Assembly (NCBI GenBank): GCA_032622095.1
Contig: CP136062.1
Span: 142,122,351 to 142,186,350 of the forward strand
DNA from: Siphonodentalium dalli
Taxonomy: Eukaryota > Mollusca > Scaphopoda > Gadilida > Siphonodentaliidae
Length of the DNA: 64,000 nt
Direction: 5' to 3'
Below, piece by piece: positions 26,101 to 36,339 of the stretch; position 1 is the stretch's first letter; every line of letters begins with the position of its first letter. The notes beneath the pieces are model-generated. The model was not told the DNA's origin. It made no database searches and saw nothing but the letters and a program-made list of their open reading frames with translations. The translations under genes were made by a program, and so were the position numbers.

Positions 26101-26186
26101 GATTGACTATATTATGGAGCCTTTATTCAGCGTCAGACGGCATTGGGGCTTCTTTGTGCTAGGAGCCTGCGACAAGTCCTTTACGC
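23107..26186 (+). repeat. Array unit 7 (3080 bp, last copy)
   Basis: It has the second-subfamily 3-bp deletion but the first-subfamily ATTCTAGAATG near 23868, so it is mosaic. Private changes are CTATCTAGTATTC near 24883, TTAATAAAAACG near 25806 and TCAGACGGCAT near 26133. HEEADT relic at 23699-23893. Homology to the unit ends at 26186. Confidence 0.95.
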
Positions 26187-27660
26187 ACATTTTGATCATT
26201 TGAACATTTTAATTAAAAATAGTTATTAAATTTAAAATAACAGATAATAAATTAAATTTAAAATTTGGTTTCTCTTATATTCAACTCCTAACTCAATTTA
26301 ACAACACATTTTTTTTCAATTAAATTTTTATTATTTTTAAATCAAAGCTATGAAAACATTCCGCCTGGTTTCCCCTAATCACCACACCCAATATGGTTGA
26401 AATCGGTCCAGGGGTCTGGGGGGGGAATTGCGAACAGAACTTGTATATATATATATGCATATATATATGTATATACACCTTTTTTGTCTTTTCGAGAAAA
26501 GCATCTTGCAGAAAACTATCACAAAGTGATGAACAGCGCGTGAAACTCGTGTTGAGAGACATGCCGTTTGTCGGATTGATTTAAACCCAGAATGAGATCG
26601 GATTAGTAGTCCATAAACGATACTTGTTTCTCAATGAATAAATCCCATGAGCGTGCACGCGTTCGTGATAATTTGTGGCGTGTCAATAAGCATGATATCG
26701 GCGTGTCCGATTTGTAACAGGGTAGTTTGACTGCATGCTCATATCACCGAATAGAGTTTTCAATTAGCTGGTAACTGAACGACAAAACGCCCCCCCCCCC
26801 CTAGATCCGGTTGGCTGGACCACCAATGTAGGTTTAAACCAGGTTTAAACTCGGATGTTTAAACCGGAGATGACGAATCCGGCCGTGGTGTTGGCAGTAC
26901 AAACATAATGTTACTCAATTCCATTTAAGCTGATTTTACGTTCCGTGTATTTAGAACGCATACTGTAAAATTGGGTCTTCAAAAGTAATGCAGTTAAACA
27001 GACATGCGTGGCCCATTTGAACTTCCAAAATTTGTATCAGCGTAATTTGGAAGGAGATATGCGACGCACATCGATATCGCGAAAGCAGCTTCATTGTAGC
27101 ACAACCAATTGAGAACATTGACCCGAATCATGACTGTCTGGGTCCTACATGTATTTGTGTTCGTGATCACATAATAATAGAATAATGCTCACTTATTTTG
27201 GAAGAATTGTTGGGAGGTTAACCCATTAACACCACCTTAAAGGATACGGACAAGTTATTTCAATCTGGGAAATCTAGATCAGAGTTATTGCTTAATGTAT
27301 TAATTAACTAATTCGATAATACAATGGTAGTAAAATACCGCAAAACGCCGCAATTACGTCACTACAAATGACGAGGGAACCTCTCGGTGAAATTGATTTT
27401 GTAAATCGAAAAGTGATACCGAGGATAGATTGACCAATGACGGGTATTGTATCTTTTGACAGATATGCGTGCCCAGACTCGTTTGATGTTCGCTATCGCA
27501 TTACTATGTTTTAATAGCCGAGACTTCACTTCTCGTCTGACTCTCTTACCGACAAGACCTGTTGATTCCCCGTCTACACAGTGCTTCTCCGGCAGACTAT
27601 TTCATCTACATAAAGTTATCAAACATACGGACAGGACATATTTTTAGGTTATAATGAACA
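26187..27660. other. No gene; repeat fragments
   Basis: Right flank of the array. Positions about 26380-26480 carry, in reverse complement, an ACCGATTTCAACCA signature next to a (TA)n tract, as at 45950-46060 and 61560-61660. A C12 run lies at 26790-26801 and three GTTTAAAC octamers within about 26832-26864. No coding region is supported. Confidence 0.5.
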
Positions 27661-27664
27661 TTTG

Positions 27665-27670
27665 TATAAA
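27665..27670 (+). promoter_or_regulatory. Possible TATA box of the ATPase relic
   Basis: TATAAA lies 38 bases upstream of the ATG at 27708. A second TATAAA at 27703-27708 overlaps that ATG. Spacing suits a short-leader transcript, but no initiator is demonstrable from sequence. Confidence 0.35.
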
Positions 27671-27707
27671 GGAAATCCATATACCGAGACATTTTAGTCA
27701 AGTATAA

Positions 27708-28610
27708 ATGAAGCACCAGTGTTCAATTTGCTCTAGTGAGTATGTGCGGAACCATGATTTGATAAGACATGTACAATCTAAGCACACTGAGTTTGTTAAC
27801 CGACACCCACAACAGCAGCACCAAGCAGCAGCAACAAACAGTAGCAGCAACAGGCAGCAGCATCATCAGCCACAACAACAGCCATTACAGCAACACCAGA
27901 TACTACAACACCAGCAGGGGAAACAGCAACAAAGCGACATAACATCCTGCTTTGATGATCCAATGGCCAATGTCCAAGAAGATTTTATGTTCAAGCATCC
28001 ATTCACGGCATGTGTAAGTGGACCGACATCTAGTGGTAAGACATACTTCGTGAAAACCTTGCTACAAAAGTCTGCCTAAAAAATATCACCCCCACCTGAC
28101 AGAATAATATGGTTTTATAAATATTGGCAGCCCCTATATGACGAAATAAAGTATACCGTCACCCCTCAGGTCAACTTTATACGAGGAATACCAGCAAACT
28201 TGGATTCTCTTATCAACCCCCGGTATAAAAATCTAGTTATACTCGATGACTTGATGCAAACTTCATCAAAAGACCAGAGAGTTAATGATTTGCATTCCGA
28301 AGGAAGTCACCATTTGAACTTATCTTTGATAAGTTTGAACCAGAATTTCTACTACAACAAAGATCCAACGCAACGACGAAATTGTCCATATTTGGTATTG
28401 TTCAATAACCCAATCGACAAGGGATTAATTTCAACATTATCAAGACAGATGTATCCTGAATGTCCTCAGCGTATGGTTCGAGAGTTTTCGGAAGCGACGA
28501 GTGAACCGTACGGTTGCCTACTGGTGGATTTAAAAGCCGCAACACCGGACACATTACGTCTGCGACAGAATGTACTAAAAGAGGACACGAACCAACATAT
28601 TGGTGAATGA
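27708..28610 (+). pseudogene. Packaging-type (A32-like, FtsK/HerA) ATPase with N-terminal C2H2 finger, interrupted
   Basis: The frame opens at the ATG 27708. Residues 5-26 form a C2H2 finger (C-x2-C-x12-H-x4-H). Residues 34-77 are Q/H-rich, encoded by CAG/CAA runs. Residues 105-112 are a Walker A motif, GPTSSGKT. An in-frame TAA stands at 28077-28079, eleven codons after the Walker A lysine. The same frame stays open after it, containing the Walker B LVILDDLM near 28232-28255, a SLNQNFYY sensor-like strand and an ARQMYP-type block (SRQMYP), and ends at TGA 28608-28610. These motifs and their order match the genome-packaging ATPases of Polinton/Maverick elements and adintovirus-like animal DNA viruses. 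No polymerase, integrase, protease or capsid gene is visible nearby, so this is a solitary relic or a reduced element. The single nonsense codon is the only break seen in the ATPase part. An expressed read-through or sequencing error is an alternative. Confidence 0.75.
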
Positions 28611-28616
28611 AATGGC

Positions 28617-29408
28617 ATGAAATATAATCTCCAAAAAGACAGAGAACACCCAGATGAACAGAATGGGATGAAAAAACATACAAAAGACACTGAGACCCAG
28701 GGTCAGCAGAATGCGATGAAATACGATGACAGAGAACTCCCTGGTCAACAGAAGGGCATAACATATAATTATATTGTGCCCCAGGGTCAACACAATGACT
28801 ATACTAACGACATAAGGCCACCTGGTGAGCTCGATGAAATTAATAAGAAGAACCGTCAAAACATAGACATTCGAGAAGACATGTCGTACCCTTGTAATGA
28901 CTGCGGGCTTTTGTTCGAAGATCATTATGATGTTCAGAGACACGTAAAAAACTGGTGTCAAGAAAATAAGTTAAAACGAAAATTAACTGAGGACACGGAT
29001 GATAGTCAGAATAAGAAAATTAAATTGAATGAAGATGAATACTTCAAAAGTTTGTGTGCTGAGAGTAGAGATAAAACACATGAGGAATGGAGTGATAAAG
29101 TGGACACGTATAAGGAAAATGGTTCGAAAGAAACAGAAGCAAAAGAACAAGCTGACAAGGACCTTAAAAGTAAAGATATGATGCACTTTATGAATGGTTA
29201 TGCTTGGACAATAGTATCGTATCTGCAGCTGCGCAATGGGACTCTGCACAACAGAGTCATGGATAAAGTCGACAAATATTTGAATAATGGTTATGGAGAA
29301 TGTGATGCAGTGAAAATGTCAATATTAAAGTACAAACCGATGCTAGAAAAATTCATGGACGAAATAAATGACACTTCTGACGAAAGTGATGACAATTCGG
29401 ACGATTAA
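28617..29408 (+). CDS. C2HC zinc-finger protein, probably the continuation of the ATPase gene
   Basis: This 263-codon ORF starts six bases after the TGA that ends the ATPase and is in the same frame, so it may be the C-terminal half of one longer protein or a separate downstream protein. Residues 2-75 consist of about five degenerate repeats of 13-17 residues (for example HPDEQNGM, TQGQQNAM, LPGQQKGI, VPQGQHND). Residues 93-114 are a finger of the form C-x2-C-x12-H-x4-C. Residues 118-137 are lysine-rich (possible nuclear signal), 145-250 are predicted charged helix, and the tail is acidic (DESDDNSDD). A repeat copy straddles the TGA at 28608, which favours a nonsense mutation in one original gene. 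A poly(A) signal follows the TAA by five bases. Function is unknown; a DNA-binding or packaging partner is inference from linkage. Confidence 0.65.
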   Translation: MKYNLQKDREHPDEQNGMKKHTKDTETQGQQNAMKYDDRELPGQQKGITYNYIVPQGQHNDYTNDIRPPGELDEINKKNRQNIDIREDMSYPCNDCGLLFEDHYDVQRHVKNWCQENKLKRKLTEDTDDSQNKKIKLNEDEYFKSLCAESRDKTHEEWSDKVDTYKENGSKETEAKEQADKDLKSKDMMHFMNGYAWTIVSYLQLRNGTLHNRVMDKVDKYLNNGYGECDAVKMSILKYKPMLEKFMDEINDTSDESDDNSDD

Positions 29409-29413
29409 ATTTC

Positions 29414-29419
29414 AATAAA
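29414..29419 (+). promoter_or_regulatory. Poly(A) signal after the zinc-finger ORF
   Basis: AATAAA begins five bases after the TAA that ends at 29408, giving an almost absent 3' UTR. Such economy fits a viral or transposon gene better than a host gene. Confidence 0.5.
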
Positions 29420-29579
29420 CTTCATCAACATGATATTCTCGTTTTCGTTATATATCTATAAGCGGGGAGAGAGTGAGTGGATTATTGGAAATTGTAGAGT
29501 GAGAAACGATACGTAATGATAAAAGGCGCATTAAGTGCCCGAAAATTTGAACTTTAAATATTGTTCTGTGTCATTTTAA

Positions 29580-30225
29580 CTTTCAACCACTGCGCTTGTA
29601 TTGTTAACATTCATTCATAATGAGTGTATTGTGTTCCTTTAATATTCAAACACCGGTGCGTTTATTGTTAACATTCATTCATAATGAGTGTCTTGTGTTC
29701 CTTTAATGATGTCATAGCGTGTGTACATGCAAGACAGTATAACACTATGCCTATGTCTGTATCTGTTGTCACACCGTGAGTGGATTGTCCGCCTTTAATG
29801 ATGTCATAGCGTGTGTGCATGCAAGACAGTATAACACTATGATTATGTCTGTAGCTGTTGTTGGTAAGATGTGAAATATAAATTTCAAGGTTCAATTCAT
29901 TCGTGTAGTAATTTCGTATATGTTCAACGCTCTTCATTCGTGCGCTTGTATTGTTAACATTCATTCATAATGAGTGTCCCTTTAGAGTGTCTTGTGTTCC
30001 TTTAAGATTCAAACACCAATATTACATCACGTCCCTTGTTTCGTGTCACTTTAACTCCTTGAGTGTATTGCCCCTTCTAATGATGTCATAGCATGGGTAC
30101 ATGTAATACAGTATAACACTATGACTATGTCTGTATCTGTTGTTGGTAAGATGTGAAATATAAATTTCAGTTCATTCGTGTAGTAATTTCGTATATGTTC
30201 AACGCTCTTCATTCGTAAGAGTTAT
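29580..30225 (+). repeat. Local diverged direct repeats
   Basis: Blocks recur in a scrambled order: TTGTTAACATTCATTCATAA (near 29604, 29657 and 29952), TTAATGATGTCATAGCGTGT (near 29704, 29795 and, altered, 30080), ACAGTATAACACTATG, GTTGTTGGTAAGATGTGAAA (near 29847 and 30139) and TATGTTCAACGCTCTTCATT (near 29918 and 30194). The pattern suggests repeated partial duplications of one ancestral segment of a few hundred bases. No coding potential is evident. Confidence 0.75.
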
Positions 30226-30783
30226 TACCAACTGGAAGTTGTACTATTTTTGATAAACATCGGATTTGCTCATCAGACGATAAGCTGACAATATTTACGC
30301 ATGGTCTAATTAGATTCATGCATAAATGTAAGGTAATTTTTGTTATGGTCAAGTTTTTTGTTAAGACCATGTTCTAACATAGATCGATAAATAAGTTAAA
30401 GGTCATTATATTCCACAGTCAAATCTATTGGTGATCGAATTTGATAACTATTTTATTGGAACAACTAAGAGTATTATTTACGTGAGATCAATGAGTCCAA
30501 TTATTATAAATAATAATACATTGCAGGCATCGGTGGATACCCGATTGCCACATTTAGTGATCACGTGATAAACTGTTAAAATGTCCAAGTGACGTACTAT
30601 ATGTATGCATAACTCAATAAACTGTTAATACGTAAGGTTGATAAAATTCTATTCATAACAACATCAAAGTAACTTCTATTATTGCGTGTATGATCACATT
30701 CTGGTCCGCTGTCGTTATTCATTCCATAACGTAATGTCTCAGGCCAGTCGAAAATTGGTTGCTCGTCATCTTCATTATATATT
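30226..30783. other. No gene recognised
   Basis: AT-rich sequence with no supported ORF, repeat or RNA gene. Confidence 0.4.
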
Positions 30784-30957
30784 GAAATTTTTGAAGTTTT
30801 TGGAAATTTTTGAAGTTTTTTTAATTTTTGAAGTTTTTTAAATTTTTGAAGTTTTTGAAATTTTAGAAATTTTTGAAAGTTTTTGAAGTTTTTGAAATTT
30901 TTGAAGTTTTTGAAATTTTTGAAAGTTTTGGAAGTTTTGGAAGTTTTTGAAATTTTT
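30784..30957 (-). repeat. TTTTTGAAR simple repeat
   Basis: About 170 bases alternate TTTTTGAAG and TTTTTGAAATT, giving imperfect 9-10 bp and 18-20 bp periods. The minus strand stays open as a lysine/phenylalanine/asparagine-rich ORF; this is a by-product of the repeat, not a protein. Confidence 0.85.
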
Positions 30958-33954
30958 TGGACACGCTCAAATATCGTGACTGCTTTCAAAATAGTACAAC
31001 ATCTCAATACTTCCAATAATTCGCGATAATACACACCTGTGATATACTCAATAACTTCATCGTGATAGAGAAGTAAAGAATAAACGCTCTTTATTATTCA
31101 TGTAAGAGTAATGGTGTCAAATTATTTCAGGTATGACAATTATATGATGCATGGACTGCGTCTGATTGATAAACACTGGAATGTATGCATTCATACCGAT
31201 GGTCACAATGTCCAAAATTACCGTGACTCGGACCTGTCCATACACATATAATTGGTATAAAGCTATTTCTAAACATCGATTAATAAAATTAACAGAGTTT
31301 CATGAAAAATATTTAAAATTTGTTTGAACAAAAATAACGAAAGATATTACACGCAAATAATTTAACATTCGACATTTAATAGTCGGCCCGATATTTGGGT
31401 AAGAGACCGAAAACTCGTTAGAAAGTTTTGAGATTAAATTTTTTTTTTTTTTGAAAATTTTGAGAAAAAAAAATTTGGGTTTTGAAAAAATATTTTGGGA
31501 ATATTTTAGTACAAACAATTTTAGACCCAAAAAATCTATTTTTAGATGTGGGGTCAACGAGACCCCCATACTACTAATGGTGGGAGGGACCACTTTATTT
31601 GTCTTTATAAAGATTTATTGATACGCCCACTCGAGGCCGATGCCAGAAACAATTACATAAATAAAATGTGATTATAAGTATAGTAACATAAATATATTAA
31701 TTTTCAATGTTTGGTGATTCACACCGTTTATACAGAAATAGTTGGACAATGTTGCAAATGATATTATATGTTTTGGTTTCATCAGTTCTCAAGATGATTA
31801 AGAATTTTTATTGGTCAGCCATATTATTAAAGGTCTGAATATTGTCGCTTATTTCCGAAAATAAACGCTCTTTTAGTTTTATTTTATGAGGCATTGCATA
31901 ATAATGATTCTTCTGTTTCTACCTCAATTCCACATTTTTTTTGCAAATTCTCTCATCAGAGGGTACTTTAGGATGTGTGTGTCTGCCTTTCTCAATTCCT
32001 AAACTATGGCTGCTTATCCGAAGTTCTATAAGTTCGCCGGTTGTATTTACCTGATGGTTTTTCGTCGTTGAATATATCTCGTCTGAAGCAGTATACATCA
32101 TCAATTTTAAAGTTATCACAATTTTTTCGAATTGATTTCAAGGCTTTATCACCACTATCGAAAAGTTCTTTATATTTAGGGACTTCCGAGTCAAACGACC
32201 ATTTATCTGGTATAATACGATCTGCTGATTCATTAGCAGATTTATAAATAAGAGATTATTGGTCCGTGGTCGATGACTTTATTGCACATTTAACTGCACG
32301 ATATATGGTTTCATACACAATAGGATATCATCATTTATGCAAGGTATAAATCGACATTCCACAAATATGTCGTTCGCGTGCATTGCCAGACTAACGTAAA
32401 TGCAGTTCCCACAAATGCTACGATATACACATACTTCCACATGGAGCACAAAACTATTTTACAAGCTTGATGGCAGAACATGACAGTATCATCCATATAT
32501 GGCTATGGTTCGAGTACAATTTGCTGTGTCGATATGGATGCTTCAAAAATACGGCTCGCTTGCGATATGATAATTGGTGCGGGTACTCGTATGTTTCCGT
32601 TGAACTCGTTTTTTTAATTTTTTTATTCGCGTATTTTTTGTTTCAAATAAATGCATGGTGAAATGATGCACAACCATAGTCAAAAACTGACCTAGACCGA
32701 AAACTGTTGTGATTCCAATGTCTTGGTTTTATACCGTCATTACAACCGGCGGAATTTACCGAACAACCTCAGACAAACACGCGCGGTATCGTACCGCCGG
32801 ATTAGGACAATTAACGGTGTAATAATAAAAATCCTGCGGTAGCGTTTTCTGCGATGTCGTCCTCATCACATGCACGCCATGGGCAAGCACTCATTGTCCC
32901 CAGTAATAAGAGATTCGACGTAACGTGCGGCATGCCTTTAGTTACATGTACATGTATATAAATCCTGACTCGTGATTTCTCCATTGAAGAATACTTTAAA
33001 CATAAATTGAAGCTACACCCATCAAACTCAAATAGGAATGCGCTGAGCTTGATCGTGAAAATACCATCCACTACAACAAACATTGTCAATACAATTAGTG
33101 CCAAAAACCTTCTAACACATTCATAACATATCGTGTGTATTTGCAGATATCGAGCCATAAACCGGAAATCGAACAGTAATACTTGTATGGATCGATGCAC
33201 ATGTATTTTAAAAAAGGGGAAAGGACAACGTATGAACACGGTTATGATAGCAATAAAAGCATTCAATGCTAATATCGGGCAATGTTAATCTTTGTTATGA
33301 AAGCAGTCTCCAATGATCAAGCCTAGTTTATAGTATTCACATTTGTTTATTCGCTAAGTAGATTGTCTCATTTATTTTTCAAATTATACACTTGAAGGGT
33401 CCATTCTTTGGGGATGCATTTGGTCCATTCTTTGTGGGAATGACAATATACCGGAAGGCAGGCTGAAATGCATTCATACGATTAATATGTGAGCATATGT
33501 TCAACAAACACGTTCAACAAACATTCTCAGACGGTCCAACTTACTAGATAAAAATCCATGTATATGAACCAATGAAGATCAATAACAAAGTAACTACTCA
33601 TAAACGAATATTTAGTTGTCAGCGGAATATATCATATTAGGGAGTTAATACTGAAAATTAGGATATATAATAATATAATAAATAAAAGTAGGTTGCGGCT
33701 CAAGTAGCTAGACCGGGCCCACACTCCTCCATTGTGGTTCCGGATAGAACACGTAGATCAGTCTATCGCGAGGCACAAGAATCCCCCAAGGTCACACCCT
33801 GTTTGCCATGGGGTCCATCCCGAAATATGTGGTGTATGATTCCTGGTCGGTTGACCGTATCACGTGATAGATCGACACGCGATACTGCTTACTCGTGATT
33901 CACTATGGTCCTACATTGCTTTATTGCGGGTGTTTGAGTTGATCCGACTGAGTC
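30958..33954. other. No gene recognised, apart from one doubtful ORF
   Basis: AT-rich sequence with T/A-rich low complexity at about 31440-31520 and AATAAACGCTCTTT-type motifs at about 31079 and 31860. No known domain or RNA gene seen. Confidence 0.35.
32811..33266 (-). CDS. Hypothetical ORF, 151 codons, unrecognised
   Basis: An unusually long open frame for its surroundings begins MNAFIAIITVFIRC. It has hydrophobic stretches around residues 1-12 and 54-66 (LALIVLTMFVVVD) and several cysteines but no family motif that I recognise. There is no repeat underneath it, no neighbour gene and no convincing splice context. Its length is near what chance could produce once in a window of this size. 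Treat as doubtful. Confidence 0.12.
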   Translation of the reverse strand: MNAFIAIITVFIRCPFPFFKIHVHRSIQVLLFDFRFMARYLQIHTICYECVRRFLALIVLTMFVVVDGIFTIKLSAFLFEFDGCSFNLCLKYSSMEKSRVRIYIHVHVTKGMPHVTSNLLLLGTMSACPWRACDEDDIAENATAGFLLLHR

Positions 33955-34100
33955 AATACGATAACCAGGCCTCCCAAACCCATTGCGATGCTTAAATATC
34001 AGGCCTATGGTCATGAGCAGGAAAATTGTCCAAAAAAAAAATCATATGTTCATGGTGTTTCTATTACTGGTCATGGTCATAAGGATTGCTCTAAACCTAA
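33955..34100 (+). pseudogene. Decayed LINE ORF1 (gag-like) zinc-knuckle fragment
   Basis: The translation around 33985-34095 retains AYGHEQENCPKK and ITGHGHKDCSKP, aligning with the zinc-knuckle region of the better-kept ORF1 relic at 36340-36862. Cysteines of the first knuckle are lost and there are frame breaks. It is an old copy of the same or a close LINE family. Confidence 0.5.
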
Positions 34101-34170
34101 AACGTCTTGAAGCTGCCAAAGCGCATAAAATATGAGAGTATGAATTCAAAGATGTAAGGCTGAGAATCAT

Positions 34171-34520
34171 TTAAAGTGATGTGAAACACTACGGTAGGGT
34201 GATAGAAATGGAGAATAATCTTGCTCACAATTGTTATTTTGACAAATATTATATCCAAATTGACAACGCACACCGTCATTCATATAAATGCAGTGACTCT
34301 CGATGAAGAAATTGTTTTAGTTTGTGTATCGCCGATAGTTGCGTCCCGAAACGAGAAGTAAATATTTACAATTGGGCGTATTTCAGACGATGTTTTCTAT
34401 GGAGTAGTATGTTAGATTTGCTTGAAAATTTCGGCAATGTTAATACATATGTAGAATGCCACATTTCTCCAGTTGGCAGTTCATGCACGTAACAAGTCCA
34501 TAATATATTTTGAAAAATTA
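34171..34520 (-). repeat. Copy of a dispersed repeat (also 61205, 62571, 49263, 49567)
   Basis: The segment starts TTAAAGTGATGTGAAACACT, passes ATGGAGAATAATCTTG, then GCCGATAGTTGCGTCCCGA, AAATATTTACAATTG and CAGACGATGTTTTCTATGG, and ends near CCAGTTGGCAG. The same blocks occur in inverted order at 62571-62900. No coding capacity is recognised; an ORF of 115 codons starting at a TTG at 34473 partly overlaps it and is not supported. Confidence 0.7.
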
Positions 34521-36339
34521 GAGTATAAGAAACTAGCTATAACTCTGCCGCATTACTCAGAGCACTTAACGTACACATGTGAGGTATTAACACGTTTGAA
34601 TGATAATCCCCACACAACCTTCAAATGTCATTACTACATAAGTCAATATGCAGTTAATCTGACGGTATGCTGTATAATTATGCGGCGGGGCGATTATTCA
34701 GTATATTACGAATTTACGATGTCTAGCCAGCTATTCCCCTTTGTTTCGACTCAAATTCGTAACGGCCTTAAGTTGATGCAGTCGCTCTACTTTATAATGC
34801 ACCAGTATATTATCGGATGATTGGTTTATATTAAACACTAGATATTAGGAGTTAGCTAATGGCGTGATTGATTATCGTTGTCTGCCGGATGTCATTTACC
34901 TCGACGTTCCGAATAAACGGATGATGCCTGGTCATATTGAATATAACCACCGACTCCCATGGACGCTGAACTAAATTTGACCAAGGTACACATGATAATT
35001 ATACAAATGCCAGTTCAGATGGTGTCCCTGTAACATGTCACTGCCCCCTTCTTGTCATGGAGAGGTGTGATTTCGTCGCTAGTGTCCGCTATTTCAGCAT
35101 ATAGAACATGCCATTAATCGCTATACTCTTAGCTATACGCACGTAAATATCATATGTTATGACAGCGAAGTTTATGACATCGAAACAGCAGTGCAGGTAT
35201 TGTATTTCTTAGTTAATACATGTTCCTTAATAATGTATTTCACTGTAGGTAAAGGTCCAAACTCAAAATTGTACGATTTAAGCGAATTTGTGAGCAATTT
35301 TGCTTTGTGTCGCTTACAACCATGGACTTTCTCTCTGGTAATTAAATCAGTGTTTATTGCGATATAAGATCACAAAAGTTAAAAAAAATCACGCACTCTC
35401 GAGCCGGGCCCACCCACTACTGTGAAATAATAGATAATTGAGGAGCAAGTATTAACAAAGAAATATATTCCATGCCTTGTTTGTCACAACGGTTCAATGT
35501 TATCAGAACATCAAACAGTTCCAAGATTTTGTACTGGTGGAATATGATTCTCTACGGGCGTAGGTATTGTCGAGATTCATGACATGATCTAGCATATATT
35601 CAATAGTATGTGAATGCAATTACCAACGACATGGTATACCATTAGAGGTTAATTATTAATTTCCATTCGTTTCGACCGATTCTGGCCCCTTTTTGAATAG
35701 TGTGTACATCCCCATGATGAAATCAGCAATAAAACTCACTCACATGTGTGTATATATATATGGGTTATATTGGTGAACATACTGATGAAAATGCACCCCG
35801 TTGCTGGTGTCTAGTTGTGTGTTCTCTTTCTCGTGTATGGTGTGCCTTTCATGACATGTCTATTTACATTTCGTTTTCATGACTGTTAAATGTTCAATCT
35901 TGTACTACTGTACACGCCTGTCTCATTGTGGCGAGGTACCGAGAGGCTGCTATATGCAGTGGCTAAACGGGTCACCGCTTCAGCTATGTACCAGTCGTTG
36001 ACCCGATCATAAAGCGAAGGGTAGTCCGAGGCGGCTGCTGGCCTGCGGTGGCTTTCGATTTTCATATGGCAGCTCAAAACAAACAAAAACATAAGATTGA
36101 CCACCGCCAAGTTCCACTGATGCTAAGGTATATCCCAGAACTTGGTACTTGGTATTTGCGATTGATAAAACGCTACAAAGCATAGTCGGACAATTAAAAT
36201 ATGTCAATTCGATCAGGACTGGGCCACTAAGTTGCTCTTCTGATCGAATGTTCTAGATAAATTAAAGCGAACGCTCTTATGCAATTAGCATCCATTGCAT
36301 AAGCACCAATTTTGATCACTCCTCACAGGACATAGAAGA
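34521..36339. other. No gene recognised
   Basis: No coding, RNA or tandem-repeat feature stands out, apart from a short (TA)n near 35750. Confidence 0.35.

Larger units (their letters stand above)
4618..26186. repeat. Tandem array of seven 3.08-kb units
   Basis: Seven head-to-tail copies begin at 4618, 7701, 10784, 13867, 16947, 20027 and 23107. The first three are 3083 bp and the last four 3080 bp. Each junction reads TCCTTTACGC followed by ATATGGAGCC. Homology stops sharply at 4618 on the left and after 26186 on the right, so the array holds seven whole units. Copies differ by only a handful of substitutions, implying very recent amplification or active homogenisation. Each unit carries an internal 52-bp duplication, a decayed HEEADT-motif coding relic, and a segment (unit bases about 1913-2963) that has a diverged inverted copy outside the array. 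I see no rRNA, histone, snRNA or tRNA gene in the unit. Confidence 0.97.

Noticed and set aside
27447-27647. 66-codon ORF upstream of the ATPase block
   Set aside because: No recognisable motif and a non-ATG start; likely chance.
34473-34820. 115-codon plus-strand ORF
   Set aside because: Starts at a TTG inside a dispersed repeat copy and shows no domain or family resemblance.
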